Below are positions 1 to 8,827 of a stretch of 64,000 bases of DNA, one piece after another (positions within the stretch are counted from its first letter, which is position 1; every line of letters begins with the position of its first letter). Location of the stretch: contig CAYFLR010000005.1 of the NCBI GenBank assembly GCA_964343805.1, forward strand, positions 1 to 64,000, written 5' to 3'. Made by a program: the position numbers and the translations under genes. The notes beneath the pieces are model-generated. The model ran no database searches. It was not told the DNA's origin and saw only the letters and a program-made list of their open reading frames with translations. This stretch comes from CAYFLR01 sp964343805. GTDB taxonomy: Bacteria > Bdellovibrionota_B > Oligoflexia > CAYFLR01.

Positions 1-968
1 TTTCCTCCCATTTCATCTTTGATTTTAACCATCAAAGTGAGAGTGTTTTTATATTTACCTAAATGGTTAAATCCTCCTGCTTGCATCAGAAAGCTGTAAT
101 GTAAAAAGGGAGGCAAGGTCATATCTGCTAACATGAATCCTTCTTTATTAAAAACTTTTCCAGCCGCCATAGGTATTTCATCTTGAGTTTGTAGGTGAGG
201 GACTCTACCCATAACACCCACAACAGGATCAGTGAAGAAAGTCTTACTTGGAGCCAGGTTGGGTGTGTTTTGCAAAATGTGGGCTGTTCCAATTCCTCCA
301 GCTGCCAAAACAATATGGTCGGCTCGTGCCTCTTTTATTCTCCCTGCTTGTTTATATTCTACCCCCATAGCTCGGTTCGCTTTGATTAAAACCTTGGTAA
401 CTTTGGCCTCGGAAACGAGATGGCAACCATCCTTTAGTGCTTCTTGCAGGGGAGTGCGAGCACTCCACTTTGCCTCAAATGGGCAACCCAGGGTACAAGA
501 TGGACAGTGAGGTTGACACTTTTCCCAGTTGATAATCTTAGGTAGCTTTTTAAATGGGTGGCCAGCACTCTTGGCACTCATCATTAGTAACTGGGATCTC
601 ACCCCGAGGAGATGATCGGGGGTAGGACTGATGTTCCACTCTTTTTTTAAATCATTTATTTCTGCTCTGAGATCAATTTCCCAGGGTTCGAAAAAAGTTG
701 CTGGAGGTTCCATCATGGTCCCATAGAAAAAAATGGAGGTTCCTCCCACTAATGTACCCCGGACTAAGGGGGAATTAAAACAGGGAAAGAGCACATTTTT
801 ACCTGGTATTCCAGCTGAGGAAATAAATTGAAAGAGATCTCCTTTAATAGGCTGGTTTTTGCCCCATTCTAAGACTAAGACTTTTTGTCCTTTTTGGGAG
901 AGTTCCTTTGCTAGATATGTGGCGCTGGGACCAGAGCCAACTATAAGGGTGTTAAATCTTTTATTCAT
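1..968 (-). CDS. GMC-family FAD-dependent oxidoreductase, C-terminus cut by window edge
   Basis: The frame is open from the ATG at 968 to the window edge, giving 322 residues and no stop. An FAD-binding Rossmann motif GSGPSA lies at residues 11-16 with the ribose-binding acid at E34 (VLVLEWG). It is followed by the GMC-type segment RGTLVGGTS near residues 70-78. Members of the glucose-methanol-choline family oxidise alcohols, sugars or sterols with FAD. Residues 151-162 hold four cysteines spaced C-x3-C-x2-C-x3-C before a PFEAKW segment; long-chain alcohol oxidase-like GMC proteins often carry a Cys-rich stretch here. No signal peptide is seen, so it is probably cytosolic. The substrate cannot be read from the sequence. 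The missing C-terminus would hold the catalytic His/Asn pair. Confidence 0.85.
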   Translation of the reverse strand, partial: MNKRFNTLIVGSGPSATYLAKELSQKGQKVLVLEWGKNQPIKGDLFQFISSAGIPGKNVLFPCFNSPLVRGTLVGGTSIFFYGTMMEPPATFFEPWEIDLRAEINDLKKEWNISPTPDHLLGVRSQLLMMSAKSAGHPFKKLPKIINWEKCQPHCPSCTLGCPFEAKWSARTPLQEALKDGCHLVSEAKVTKVLIKANRAMGVEYKQAGRIKEARADHIVLAAGGIGTAHILQNTPNLAPSKTFFTDPVVGVMGRVPHLQTQDEIPMAAGKVFNKEGFMLADMTLPPFLHYSFLMQAGGFNHLGKYKNTLTLMVKIKDEMGG

Positions 969-1173
969 ATACTAGATATTATTAGCAAATTTTAAGTTTT
1001 TTATTAAGTAGTTTTCTTTTACTGTTAATGTATTGGATATTTAAATAAAAATTAACAAAATATAAAAAAATAAACGAAAAATGAATGATAATATGTAATT
1101 AGTATAGACAGGTTATGCTGTCCATGCTATAACCTAGCGCAGTTTTTGGATCTACTCAGTTTGGAGTTACACA

Positions 1174-1338
1174 ATGTTAATGAAACAATACTACTTTTTA
1201 ATGCTGTTTTTGTTAGGCAGCTGCCTTATTAGTCTCTCTATCAGAGCTGCTGATTCGAATAATATGGAAGATAAGTCCAGTAAAAAGGTTCTAAAATGGG
1301 GTAAACTAGATTCCAATCCCCCGCTGATTAAAGATTAA
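1174..1338 (+). CDS. small secreted or lipoprotein peptide, 54 aa
   Basis: This short ORF encodes 54 residues with a basic start, a hydrophobic stretch (about residues 5-22) and a small hydrophilic tail rich in Lys, Asp and Ser. A GGAG Shine-Dalgarno sequence lies 7 bases before the ATG at 1174, which supports this start over the ATG at 1180. The hydrophobic segment contains LLGSC, a plausible lipobox with Cys at 17, but a signal-peptidase I site after the later Ala pair is also possible. Its stop overlaps the stop of the convergent glyoxalase gene. No family is recognised and no function is proposed. Confidence 0.55.
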   Translation: MLMKQYYFLMLFLLGSCLISLSIRAADSNNMEDKSSKKVLKWGKLDSNPPLIKD

Positions 1339-1712
1339 TCACGATTCTTTTTGGGTATAATTTCAACCCAGTAGCCATCAGGGTCCGATATAAAATAGAT
1401 ACCCATCTTTTTATTTTCATAACAGATACAGTCCATTGCCTTATGGTGATCATAGGCGGCATCAAAATCATCCACTTCAAAGGCTAAATGAAATTCATTA
1501 TCTCCCAAGTTATAGCGCTGAGTTCTATCTTTTAACCAGGTCAGTTCCAGTAGGTGCTCTCCAATACCATCGCCCAAAAAGGCCAAATTAAAACTCTTAT
1601 CGGCTGACTCGTAGGTTCTAACAATCTCTAAGCCGAGTGCCTTTTGATAGAAACTAAGACTCTTGTCTAGATTAAGTACATTGATATTATTGTGATTAAA
1701 TTTAAATTTCAT
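1335..1712 (-). CDS. gloA: lactoylglutathione lyase (glyoxalase I), VOC family
   Basis: A 125-residue protein of normal glyoxalase I length. The enzyme isomerises the hemithioacetal of methylglyoxal and glutathione to S-lactoylglutathione in the cytosol, using a divalent metal. The four expected metal ligands are visible: H7, E56, H75 and E117, with the terminal signature DPDGYWVEIIP at 110-120. The two beta-alpha-beta-beta-beta halves of the vicinal-oxygen-chelate fold are both complete. It is a stand-alone gene, convergent with the small ORF before it and divergent from the signalling genes that follow. Another VOC dioxygenase is the main alternative, but the ligand set fits GloA best. Confidence 0.82.
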   Translation of the reverse strand: MKFKFNHNNINVLNLDKSLSFYQKALGLEIVRTYESADKSFNLAFLGDGIGEHLLELTWLKDRTQRYNLGDNEFHLAFEVDDFDAAYDHHKAMDCICYENKKMGIYFISDPDGYWVEIIPKKNRD

Positions 1713-1840
1713 AGTAATCTCAAGTGGTTAAAATGGTTGTAGGGAGTAACTCTCCTATTGCCGCAGGCAACATATCAAAAAATTCACTTAACACCAAATA
1801 AAAAGTAGGCTTTTGATTCAGAGTCAGCTAAAATTTACAG

Positions 1841-1921
1841 ATGGCTAAAGTACCCAAAATAACTGCGATTGATGATGATAGATTTTTAATCGAAATGGTG
1901 AAAAAAACCCTTTCTGATTAG
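1841..1921 (+). pseudogene. N-terminal receiver fragment cut off by in-frame TAG
   Basis: From the ATG at 1841 the frame encodes 26 residues containing the acidic-pocket motif IDDD of a receiver domain and its first helix. It then reaches TAG at 1919-1921. The same frame continues directly from a GTG at 1922 with the remainder of the receiver. The fragment is therefore the missing beta-1/alpha-1 part of the next gene. A nonsense mutation (for example TAC or TAT to TAG), a small deletion or a sequencing error would explain it. The alignment of helix 1 to strand 2 also looks a few residues short of a usual receiver. Confidence 0.6.
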
Positions 1922-3400
1922 GTGATGGATATATTGGATCCTACTCGAGCGATTGCTATTATGAAAGACGATCCACCCGACCTCATTTTAATGGATATAG
2001 TAATGCCCAAAATGGATGGGTATCAGCTTTGCAAAGAGTTAAAAAGAGTCGAAGTACTTAGACATATTCCGGTGGTTTTTCTAACCAGTCATAATACGCT
2101 GGAAGAGATCCAAAATTGCTTTAATGTGGGGGCTATTGATGTGATTGGCAAGCCCTTTCAACCTTTAGAACTAAGAGCTCGAGTGGGTGGGCAAATAAGG
2201 CTTTTGGAGCAAAATGCTCATATCCAAAGTATTCAAGCTCAGCTCGTGCACTCAGCCAAATTAGCTTCTTTGGGAACTTTAGCTGCCGGTTTAGCTCACG
2301 AATTAAATAATCCTTTGATGGTTATAACTGGAAATGCGGAAATTCTTGATAAAGCCAGTGACATTAGTGAAAAACATCACAGGCATATTGAGAAGATCAA
2401 TAAATCTGCAAGTCGGATGAAGAAGGTTATTTACCATATGGTAGATTTTGCCAGAGAGGGAAGGCTAGACGATCTGAGAGAGGTTGCAATTCTTGAGATT
2501 ATTCAGGAATCTATCTATTTTTTAGAAAAGCGCCTTCTTCTAAACTCTATTGAGTTAAATATGATTGAGCCGACACAGGTACCTGCCATCAGAGGTAATT
2601 TAACCCATTTGGTTTCCATATTTCAAAATTTAATTACTAATTCCATTGATGCCTTTCAGGATCTAAAAGATGGTCGACATAAAAAAATTCAGATCGAAGT
2701 GATGGCTGAAATGGATCATATCGAGATTATTTATGCTGATAATGCCACCGGTATGTCCGAAGAGCAGATGAAGCATATTTTTGATCCTTTCTATACCACC
2801 AAAGCTCCTGGTAAGGGCACTGGCTTAGGTATGTCAATAACCTATAATATTGTCAAAAACCATGGTGGAAAACTGCTAGTGGAAAGTAAAGATGGTGAGT
2901 GGACAAAATTCATACTCAAGTTCCCTACGGTCCCCGAATTGGACAATCTGAGTTGCTATACTTTAGATGATGGAAGTCATACTCCAGATGGAAAACCCAT
3001 AGGTTTTACAAAGGATATAGCCAGCTTAAAAATTCCTGCGGGGCTCCGATTACTGATTGTGGACGATGAGTTGGAAGTGGCAGAAGTGCTGGAGGAATTC
3101 CTAAACGAACATTTTGAAGTTAATGTCTCCACTGATCCCTATGATGCTCTTAGAATCATTTCCAAAGAAAAATTCGATCTGATTTTAACTGATATGAAAA
3201 TGCCGGGAGTGAGTGGGCTAGATATCGTTAAATGTGGGCGAAAATTCCAAGATAATATCCCTATTTTAATTATCTCGGGAAGCCCTAGAACTGATGCCAA
3301 CGTAAACTTTGCTTTGAGCCAAGGCGCCTCTGATATGTTATCTAAACCTGTGGATCAAGAAGAGCTGTTAAGTAGTATAGCCTATTATCTGTCCAAGTAA
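1922..3400 (+). CDS. hybrid sensor histidine kinase/response regulator (truncated REC-HisKA-HATPase-REC)
   Basis: A cytosolic hybrid kinase of 492 residues from the GTG. The domains are the rest of an N-terminal receiver with phosphoacceptor D25 and conserved K77, a HisKA dimerisation domain with the phosphorylated H126 (AHELNNP), and an HATPase_c domain with N-box ITNSIDAF near 240 and glycine box GKGTGLGMS. A second receiver begins at about 377 (IVDDE; phosphoacceptor in LILTDMKMPG). No membrane segment is present, so input probably arrives through the first receiver. The acidic residues of that receiver lie upstream of an in-frame TAG. If the TAG is real, translation would restart at GTG 1922 and the first receiver would be non-functional. 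The kinase and second receiver look intact. Confidence 0.85.
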   Translation: MMDILDPTRAIAIMKDDPPDLILMDIVMPKMDGYQLCKELKRVEVLRHIPVVFLTSHNTLEEIQNCFNVGAIDVIGKPFQPLELRARVGGQIRLLEQNAHIQSIQAQLVHSAKLASLGTLAAGLAHELNNPLMVITGNAEILDKASDISEKHHRHIEKINKSASRMKKVIYHMVDFAREGRLDDLREVAILEIIQESIYFLEKRLLLNSIELNMIEPTQVPAIRGNLTHLVSIFQNLITNSIDAFQDLKDGRHKKIQIEVMAEMDHIEIIYADNATGMSEEQMKHIFDPFYTTKAPGKGTGLGMSITYNIVKNHGGKLLVESKDGEWTKFILKFPTVPELDNLSCYTLDDGSHTPDGKPIGFTKDIASLKIPAGLRLLIVDDELEVAEVLEEFLNEHFEVNVSTDPYDALRIISKEKFDLILTDMKMPGVSGLDIVKCGRKFQDNIPILIISGSPRTDANVNFALSQGASDMLSKPVDQEELLSSIAYYLSK

Positions 3401-3455
3401 TCTGCGGATATATATGTTTCGCCAACCCCACATCACTTACATGGAGTAACTCCTA

Positions 3456-6107
3456 ATGGGACGAAAACAATTGGCTGAACAGAAGCGTCTAAAAGAAGAT
3501 CAACTGCAAGAAAAAAACTGGAAATTGTGGGGACCTTATTTAGCTGAACGGCAATGGGGTACTGTTCGAGAAGATTATTCAGAGGATGGGAATTGCTGGG
3601 AGTATTTCCCTCATGATCAGGCGCGTAAAAAAGTCTACCGTTGGGGCGAAGATGGTTTGCTCGGTTTTACAGATAAAGAGTGTCGTCTTTGCTTTGCGCT
3701 TTCACTATGGAATAACCAAGATCCGATTTTAAAAGAGCGGCTTTTTGGTTTAACCGGGAATGAGGGGAATCATGGGGAAGATTGCAAAGAGCTGTATTAT
3801 TATTTGGACAGCACCCCGACTCATTCTTATATGCGAGCCCTCTATAAATACCCTCACAAGGCATTTCCTTATGAAGAGCTTATTAAAAAAAATCAGCATG
3901 GGGATCGGACTTTACCTGAGTATGAATTATTAGACAGTGAAGTTTTTAAACATGACAACTATTTTGATGTGATGGTGGAGTACGCTAAAAAGGACCCTTT
4001 AGATATTCATATCAAAATCAGCCTTGCCAATCGTGGAAAAATGAGAGCCCCTTGTCATTTGATACCTACTTTGTGGTTTAGAAATACCTGGAGTTGGAAT
4101 GGAAAATCTTTTGAGACGATAGATCGACCTCTTATCAAAAGGAATGATAAAGTTTCTGTTTTATGTTCTCATCCTACATTAGGTGATTATTATCTTTTTT
4201 GTGAAAGCAAAGTGCAAGGCAGAGAACCTCAATTTCTTTTTACAGAGAATGAAGATGAATTCACATACCCTAACTCCGGGTTGAAGCCGTCTCCTTTTTT
4301 TAAAGATGCCTTTCATCGCCATATAATTGGAAAGGAAAAAAAGGCCATTAATCCTGCTGAACAGGGTACCAAATTAGGGGTGCATTACCCTTTGGTCATA
4401 GAGGGAGAGCAAGAGGTTGTTATCAAACTTCGTTTGATGGCAAAAGAAAAATTTAAAGTAAAAACCAAATGGTTTGGCATGGACTTCGATCGGCTGTTCA
4501 AGCAAAGACAGCAAGAGGCTGATCATTTTTATCAAGAGACTTTGCCACTCACAGATCCAGAAGAGCGTTTAATTCACAGGCAGGCCTTGGCGGGATTACT
4601 CTGGTCGAAGCAATTTTACCATTTTACGGTGAAGGATTGGTTACAAGGAGATAAGGGCTTTACTCCTCCCTCACCTCAGAGAAAAAAGGGGAGAAATAGG
4701 GAGTGGGATCATCTTTATAACCACGATATCATTTCCATGCCTGATAAATGGGAATACCCCTGGTATGCATGTTGGGACTTGGCTTTTCAAATGATTCCAT
4801 TTAATGAAATCGACCCTCAATTTGCCAGGGAACAGATGATTCTCATGCTGCGTGAATGGTATATGCATCCCAATGGACAATTGCCGGCTTATGAATTCAG
4901 TTTTGATGATGTCAATCCTCCGGTTCATGGATGGGCGTGTCTAAAAATTTATCGTCAAAGCTCTAACCCCAAAGAGGCTCTCATATTTTTAAAAAGAGCC
5001 TTTCACAAACTTCTCATTAATTTCACCTGGTGGGTCAACCGGAAAGACCCCGATGGCAACAATCTTTTCGCAGGCGGTTTTTTAGGATTAGATAATATTG
5101 GAGTCTTTGATCGTTCTAAAGAATTACCAACTGGAGGTTATCTGGAACAAGCAGATGGAACCTCTTGGATGGCTTTTTATTGTGGAACCATGTTATCTAT
5201 ATCTTTAGAGTTAGCACAGTTTGATTCTTCCTATGAGGATCTGGCTTACAAATTTTTAAGACATTTTGTATCCATTACCGATGCAATAAATAACTTCGGA
5301 GGTTCGGGGCTTTGGCATGCAGAGGATGGCTTTTATTACGATCGACTGAATGTGCAAGGGGTGTCTTACCCCTTGCAAATTCGATCTTTAGTGGGGTTAA
5401 TCCCGCTTTTGGCAGTGGATGTTTTAGAAAAGGCGAGGCTATCTAAATTGCCTTACTTTAAGAAAAAAATGGATTGGCTGATTAAGCATCGTCAGGATTT
5501 AGCGCAACATATTTCTTATTTTGAATGCAATCAGGAAACTGATCGTTATCTTTTAGCTATACCGAATAAGAAGAGACTTAAAAAAGCCTTAGAATACATT
5601 TTTGCTGAGGATGAATTTCTATCCCCCTATGGCATTCGATCTTTATCCAAGTTTCATCAACATAACCCATTTAAATTTAAATGGGGGGATGATTTTTATC
5701 AGGTAAATTACCAAGCAGGAGAGTCGGATACCTACCTTTTTGGTGGTAATTCCAATTGGCGAGGTCCTATTTGGTTTCCTATCAACTTTCTTTTTATCGA
5801 AGCTTTAGAAAAATATTATCATTATTATGGTGATAACTTCCAAATTGAGTTTCCCTCCGGCAGTGGGAAGTTAATGAACCTTATGGAGATTTCAATCATC
5901 TTGAGGAAGCGTCTGGTTAGTATCTTTAAGACCGATAAAGGCGGAAAGCGACCCTGCCATGGAGGAGAGCCAAGGTACAGTAATGACCCATTTTTTAAAT
6001 CTTTGCTGCTTTTTTATGAATACTTCCATGGTGATACCGCTAAAGGATTGGGTGCCAGTCATCAAACCGGGTGGACTGCTCTGGTGGCTCATTTAATGAA
6101 AAGTTGA
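3456..6107 (+). CDS. GH63/MGH1-like glucosidase
   Basis: An 883-residue cytosolic protein resembling the large bacterial glucosidases of the mannosyl-oligosaccharide glucosidase (GH63-like) group, which hydrolyse alpha-glucosidic bonds with inversion. The (alpha/alpha)6-barrel core occupies roughly residues 370-883. It includes the substrate-cleft segments PNGQLPAYE (about 470), FLGLDNIGVFDRS (about 545), HAEDGFYYD (about 625) and NSNWRGPIWFPIN (about 765). An N-terminal beta-rich domain precedes it. The ATG has GGAG nine bases upstream, inside a short GGAGTAACTCC palindrome. There is no signal peptide. It sits between two signalling genes with no clear operon partner. The natural substrate (glycogen-like or trehalose-like) is not evident. 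Confidence 0.82.
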   Translation: MGRKQLAEQKRLKEDQLQEKNWKLWGPYLAERQWGTVREDYSEDGNCWEYFPHDQARKKVYRWGEDGLLGFTDKECRLCFALSLWNNQDPILKERLFGLTGNEGNHGEDCKELYYYLDSTPTHSYMRALYKYPHKAFPYEELIKKNQHGDRTLPEYELLDSEVFKHDNYFDVMVEYAKKDPLDIHIKISLANRGKMRAPCHLIPTLWFRNTWSWNGKSFETIDRPLIKRNDKVSVLCSHPTLGDYYLFCESKVQGREPQFLFTENEDEFTYPNSGLKPSPFFKDAFHRHIIGKEKKAINPAEQGTKLGVHYPLVIEGEQEVVIKLRLMAKEKFKVKTKWFGMDFDRLFKQRQQEADHFYQETLPLTDPEERLIHRQALAGLLWSKQFYHFTVKDWLQGDKGFTPPSPQRKKGRNREWDHLYNHDIISMPDKWEYPWYACWDLAFQMIPFNEIDPQFAREQMILMLREWYMHPNGQLPAYEFSFDDVNPPVHGWACLKIYRQSSNPKEALIFLKRAFHKLLINFTWWVNRKDPDGNNLFAGGFLGLDNIGVFDRSKELPTGGYLEQADGTSWMAFYCGTMLSISLELAQFDSSYEDLAYKFLRHFVSITDAINNFGGSGLWHAEDGFYYDRLNVQGVSYPLQIRSLVGLIPLLAVDVLEKARLSKLPYFKKKMDWLIKHRQDLAQHISYFECNQETDRYLLAIPNKKRLKKALEYIFAEDEFLSPYGIRSLSKFHQHNPFKFKWGDDFYQVNYQAGESDTYLFGGNSNWRGPIWFPINFLFIEALEKYYHYYGDNFQIEFPSGSGKLMNLMEISIILRKRLVSIFKTDKGGKRPCHGGEPRYSNDPFFKSLLLFYEYFHGDTAKGLGASHQTGWTALVAHLMKS

Positions 6108-6138
6108 AGTAATCTCATTTCAAGAATATAATAACCAG

Positions 6139-6510
6139 ATGGAACAAGAACAAACACCAAAAAACATTTTGATCGTAGATGATGAAACGGCAATTACTCT
6201 GGTTTTTAAAGAGTTTCTGAGTTTGGAAGGGTATCAAGTATTTACCGCCGAAAATGGAGAGGCCGCGCTTAAAGTGATCGAAGAGCATAAGATAGATCTG
6301 ATCGTTACTGATTATAATATGCCGGGTATTAATGGCATCGAATTGGTGGATCGGGTTCAAGAGCGTCCTGAACCTCCTCCATGTTTTATCATGATTAGCG
6401 GATTTATCAATATGAACTCAGATGAGCTTAAAGAGCATGGCATTACAGAATTTTTTGCTAAACCCGTCTCTTTCGATGCTGTATTAGATGCTGCCAAAAA
6501 GTATCTTTAA
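6139..6510 (+). CDS. single-domain response regulator (CheY-like)
   Basis: A 123-residue protein made only of a receiver domain. The acidic pair is D14/D15, the phosphoacceptor is D58 (LIVTDYNMPG), the switch Ser is S87 (MISG) and the conserved Lys is K108 (AKPV). There is no output domain, so it must act by protein contact or as a phosphorelay carrier. It follows the glucosidase gene by about 30 bases. It converges with the neighbouring membrane protein that has a phosphorylatable His but no ATPase domain. That arrangement suggests, but does not prove, that the two exchange phosphate. Confidence 0.92.
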   Translation: MEQEQTPKNILIVDDETAITLVFKEFLSLEGYQVFTAENGEAALKVIEEHKIDLIVTDYNMPGINGIELVDRVQERPEPPPCFIMISGFINMNSDELKEHGITEFFAKPVSFDAVLDAAKKYL

Positions 6511-6524
6511 ATAAGAATGAGGAA

Positions 6525-7481
6525 TTATTCTATGTAGGGGGGAGCCTCTGCTGATTTTTTTAAATCCATCACCACTTGTCCACCTGCATAATCTTGAGTC
6601 TCATAACGAGTAATATTCTGTAAATGGTGAATACAGGTATTAACCTTGTTTAGATGATCATAGATAATTTTTAGTTTAGTATTTAGACTCTGATCCTCTG
6701 GCCCATGGCGACTTATTATCGCTAATAACCCCATTACCGCAGTTAATGGTTGACTCAGTTCATGGCTAATCCCGGCCGCGGTCTCATGCACTATCTTGAG
6801 TAACTGTTTATTCAGATTGTTTACCTTTTCGGTTTTTTGAGCGATGATCTGGTCCCTATTTTCAATTTCATTTTGTAATAAGAGAGCCGACTTGATCTCT
6901 TTATACCTCAACTTGTCTTGAAAGTAGCGGATAACAATGGAGATAAAGAGGGTGCATCCCATAAAGAAAAAACTCACTACCGTTCCATTGAAATTGGCAG
7001 CAGTGGTCATAAAGAGAGCCGCTATGGTGATTGGTCCATAAATCAAAGCCATGGTCAGGGCCATTTGTTTGATACTGGACCAAGGAATAAAAGTAATAGA
7101 AATGATACAGACTAGGTTAATTCCTGCATAATAGGGGGAAGAGGTGCCTTTCGTTTGTAAAGCCATTAAAGTAATAATACCACTTGCAACAAAGGCATAT
7201 AGGATGGCAGGAACTTGGGCTTTAACCAGGTCTTTTGCATGTTTAGATGCAATATAGGCATAATAGGCAAAGGGAATAACGAAAATTCGGTAAGCAAGAA
7301 ACAGATATCGGTCTTCATAAGAATAGAAAAGGTCACTCACCCAAAAAAGGAGATAGAGAGGGGTGATTTTGAACATGATATCCCTTAGAACCTGTTTGGT
7401 TTCAACCAGGGCATTTTCTCTCCTTAACTGTTCGATTTGGGGGGCAAGGGAATCTGACTTTGGTGGCCAGTATAATGACAT
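6525..7481 (-). CDS. membrane protein with HisKA domain but no HATPase domain
   Basis: A 318-residue protein. Residues 38-185 hold about six hydrophobic segments forming an integral-membrane sensor of MASE-like appearance. A coiled-coil linker (about 186-228) and a HisKA dimerisation helix follow, with H240 in AAGISHELSQPL. The chain ends about 30 residues after the second HisKA helix, so the whole ATP-binding domain is absent. The stop is clean and no ATPase frame follows it, because the response-regulator gene converges directly. It could serve as a histidine phosphotransfer protein or as a dominant partner of another kinase. A truncation that removed the ATPase domain is the alternative. 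Confidence 0.8.
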   Translation of the reverse strand: MSLYWPPKSDSLAPQIEQLRRENALVETKQVLRDIMFKITPLYLLFWVSDLFYSYEDRYLFLAYRIFVIPFAYYAYIASKHAKDLVKAQVPAILYAFVASGIITLMALQTKGTSSPYYAGINLVCIISITFIPWSSIKQMALTMALIYGPITIAALFMTTAANFNGTVVSFFFMGCTLFISIVIRYFQDKLRYKEIKSALLLQNEIENRDQIIAQKTEKVNNLNKQLLKIVHETAAGISHELSQPLTAVMGLLAIISRHGPEDQSLNTKLKIIYDHLNKVNTCIHHLQNITRYETQDYAGGQVVMDLKKSAEAPPYIE

Positions 7482-7645
7482 TTAAGTCTCTCAATTAGTT
7501 GGTATGATTGCGGTTTTTCTCCATTTAAGTTTACTATGAAAAAGCGTTAAAAAAAAGCTTATAAAAGCATTTCGGTAACAATTTGCATTCTCTTGTAAAA
7601 TAGAATTATCTAAGGTTATGGCCAATTGTTAACGATTCTTAATAT

Positions 7646-8742
7646 ATGGAATGCAACTTAAATTTAATGACAAAACTATTTATTTGTATCTGCTTAACTT
7701 CTTGTATTTTTTCTTGCTCTCAGCCCAAAACAGTAAACACCGAGAGTGGGAATGATAGAACTTCTGAAACTTCAACTACTACCGGAGATGAGACGGTTGT
7801 AATAGCACCGGCATCTCCTACTGTGACAGCTACTACNNNNNNNNNNAATCTCCTTCGCGCTCGCATCTAGTAGATACAATTATTATTAATATGGAAAGTG
7901 ATCTAGACCTCATGCGAGCGGGTGCTCATCTAGTCTTTACCGAAGATAATGAACTGACCCTTCAAGACAGTGAGGTGGATGCTCTGATTCTAGCGGCATA
8001 TAATGCCTTAAATGAGGCAGAGTTATATCTATCGGAAAGTCTGAATAAAATACTACCAGTGGTGTTGGTGGGAACCGAGTCTTATATTGTTCACATTGAA
8101 AGTGCGAATACTGACGCAAAAGTTGGAACACTTATTGGAGAGATTTTGGGCAGCTTATTAGGTTCCATAGATGGAAATCATCAGTATATAGATGATATAG
8201 AGAGTTTAGATAATAATAATGATAATAATACTGGGATTTCACAACTGATTTCAGATTTATCAACTAAGGCTATTGGCTACCTGGATGAAGCAGGTGTAAA
8301 TTCAAATAACTACTCTCAAGTTTCTAGTATACTCATGGAAAAAATGGTGGAAAGTATTGAGCAAACAGGAGTCGAAGAGGTTGAAATAGATGATCTCGTC
8401 AGTGCCTCGACTCAAGGAGCTATTAAGGGATTGAAGCAAATCGAAAATGGAACCCTAAGTGCAACGAAACTTGATCAATTGAGAAGTCAGATTATGGCTG
8501 GTGCCAAAAATGGAGCGAAAAAGATGGAATCTACCGGAGTGAGCTCCGAAATTGTATCCACTATCTTAAATGAACTCTTTTCCTCTTCTTCTAGTAATGA
8601 CAACAATAATTCAAACAGTAATATGAACAATAATGAAAGCAGTGATTTGGACGAAATAGTATCAGATATTGAAGAGATAAGTGAACAGGATTTGGAAACC
8701 GACCTAAATAATACACTTTCAAATGAAGTTATAACATTCTAA
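7646..8742 (+). CDS. Asn/Ser-rich lipoprotein, interrupted by an assembly gap
   Basis: Two apparent ORFs are one gene. The first begins at 7646 (or ATG 7667) with a lipoprotein signal (LTSC or IFSC) and a Thr/Ser-rich linker, then runs into N at 7837-7846. The frame of the second part is open all the way back to the gap (SPSRSHLVDT precedes its first Met at 7891). The gap therefore has a false length and the frame break is artificial. The mature protein is acidic and helical, with a low-complexity Asn/Ser tract at about 8590-8650. It probably sits in the periplasm on the outer or inner membrane. No family is recognised. Confidence 0.65.
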
Positions 8743-8827
8743 TAATAAAGAAAATTCCAGCAATTCTAAATATATAATCCCACCTGCCCGAAACGAAGGT
8801 AAACTTTAATTATGTGGAGATAAAGGT

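Noticed and set aside
232..510. A 92-residue plus-strand ORF
   Set aside because: It is antisense to the GMC oxidoreductase, whose frame carries clear FAD motifs.
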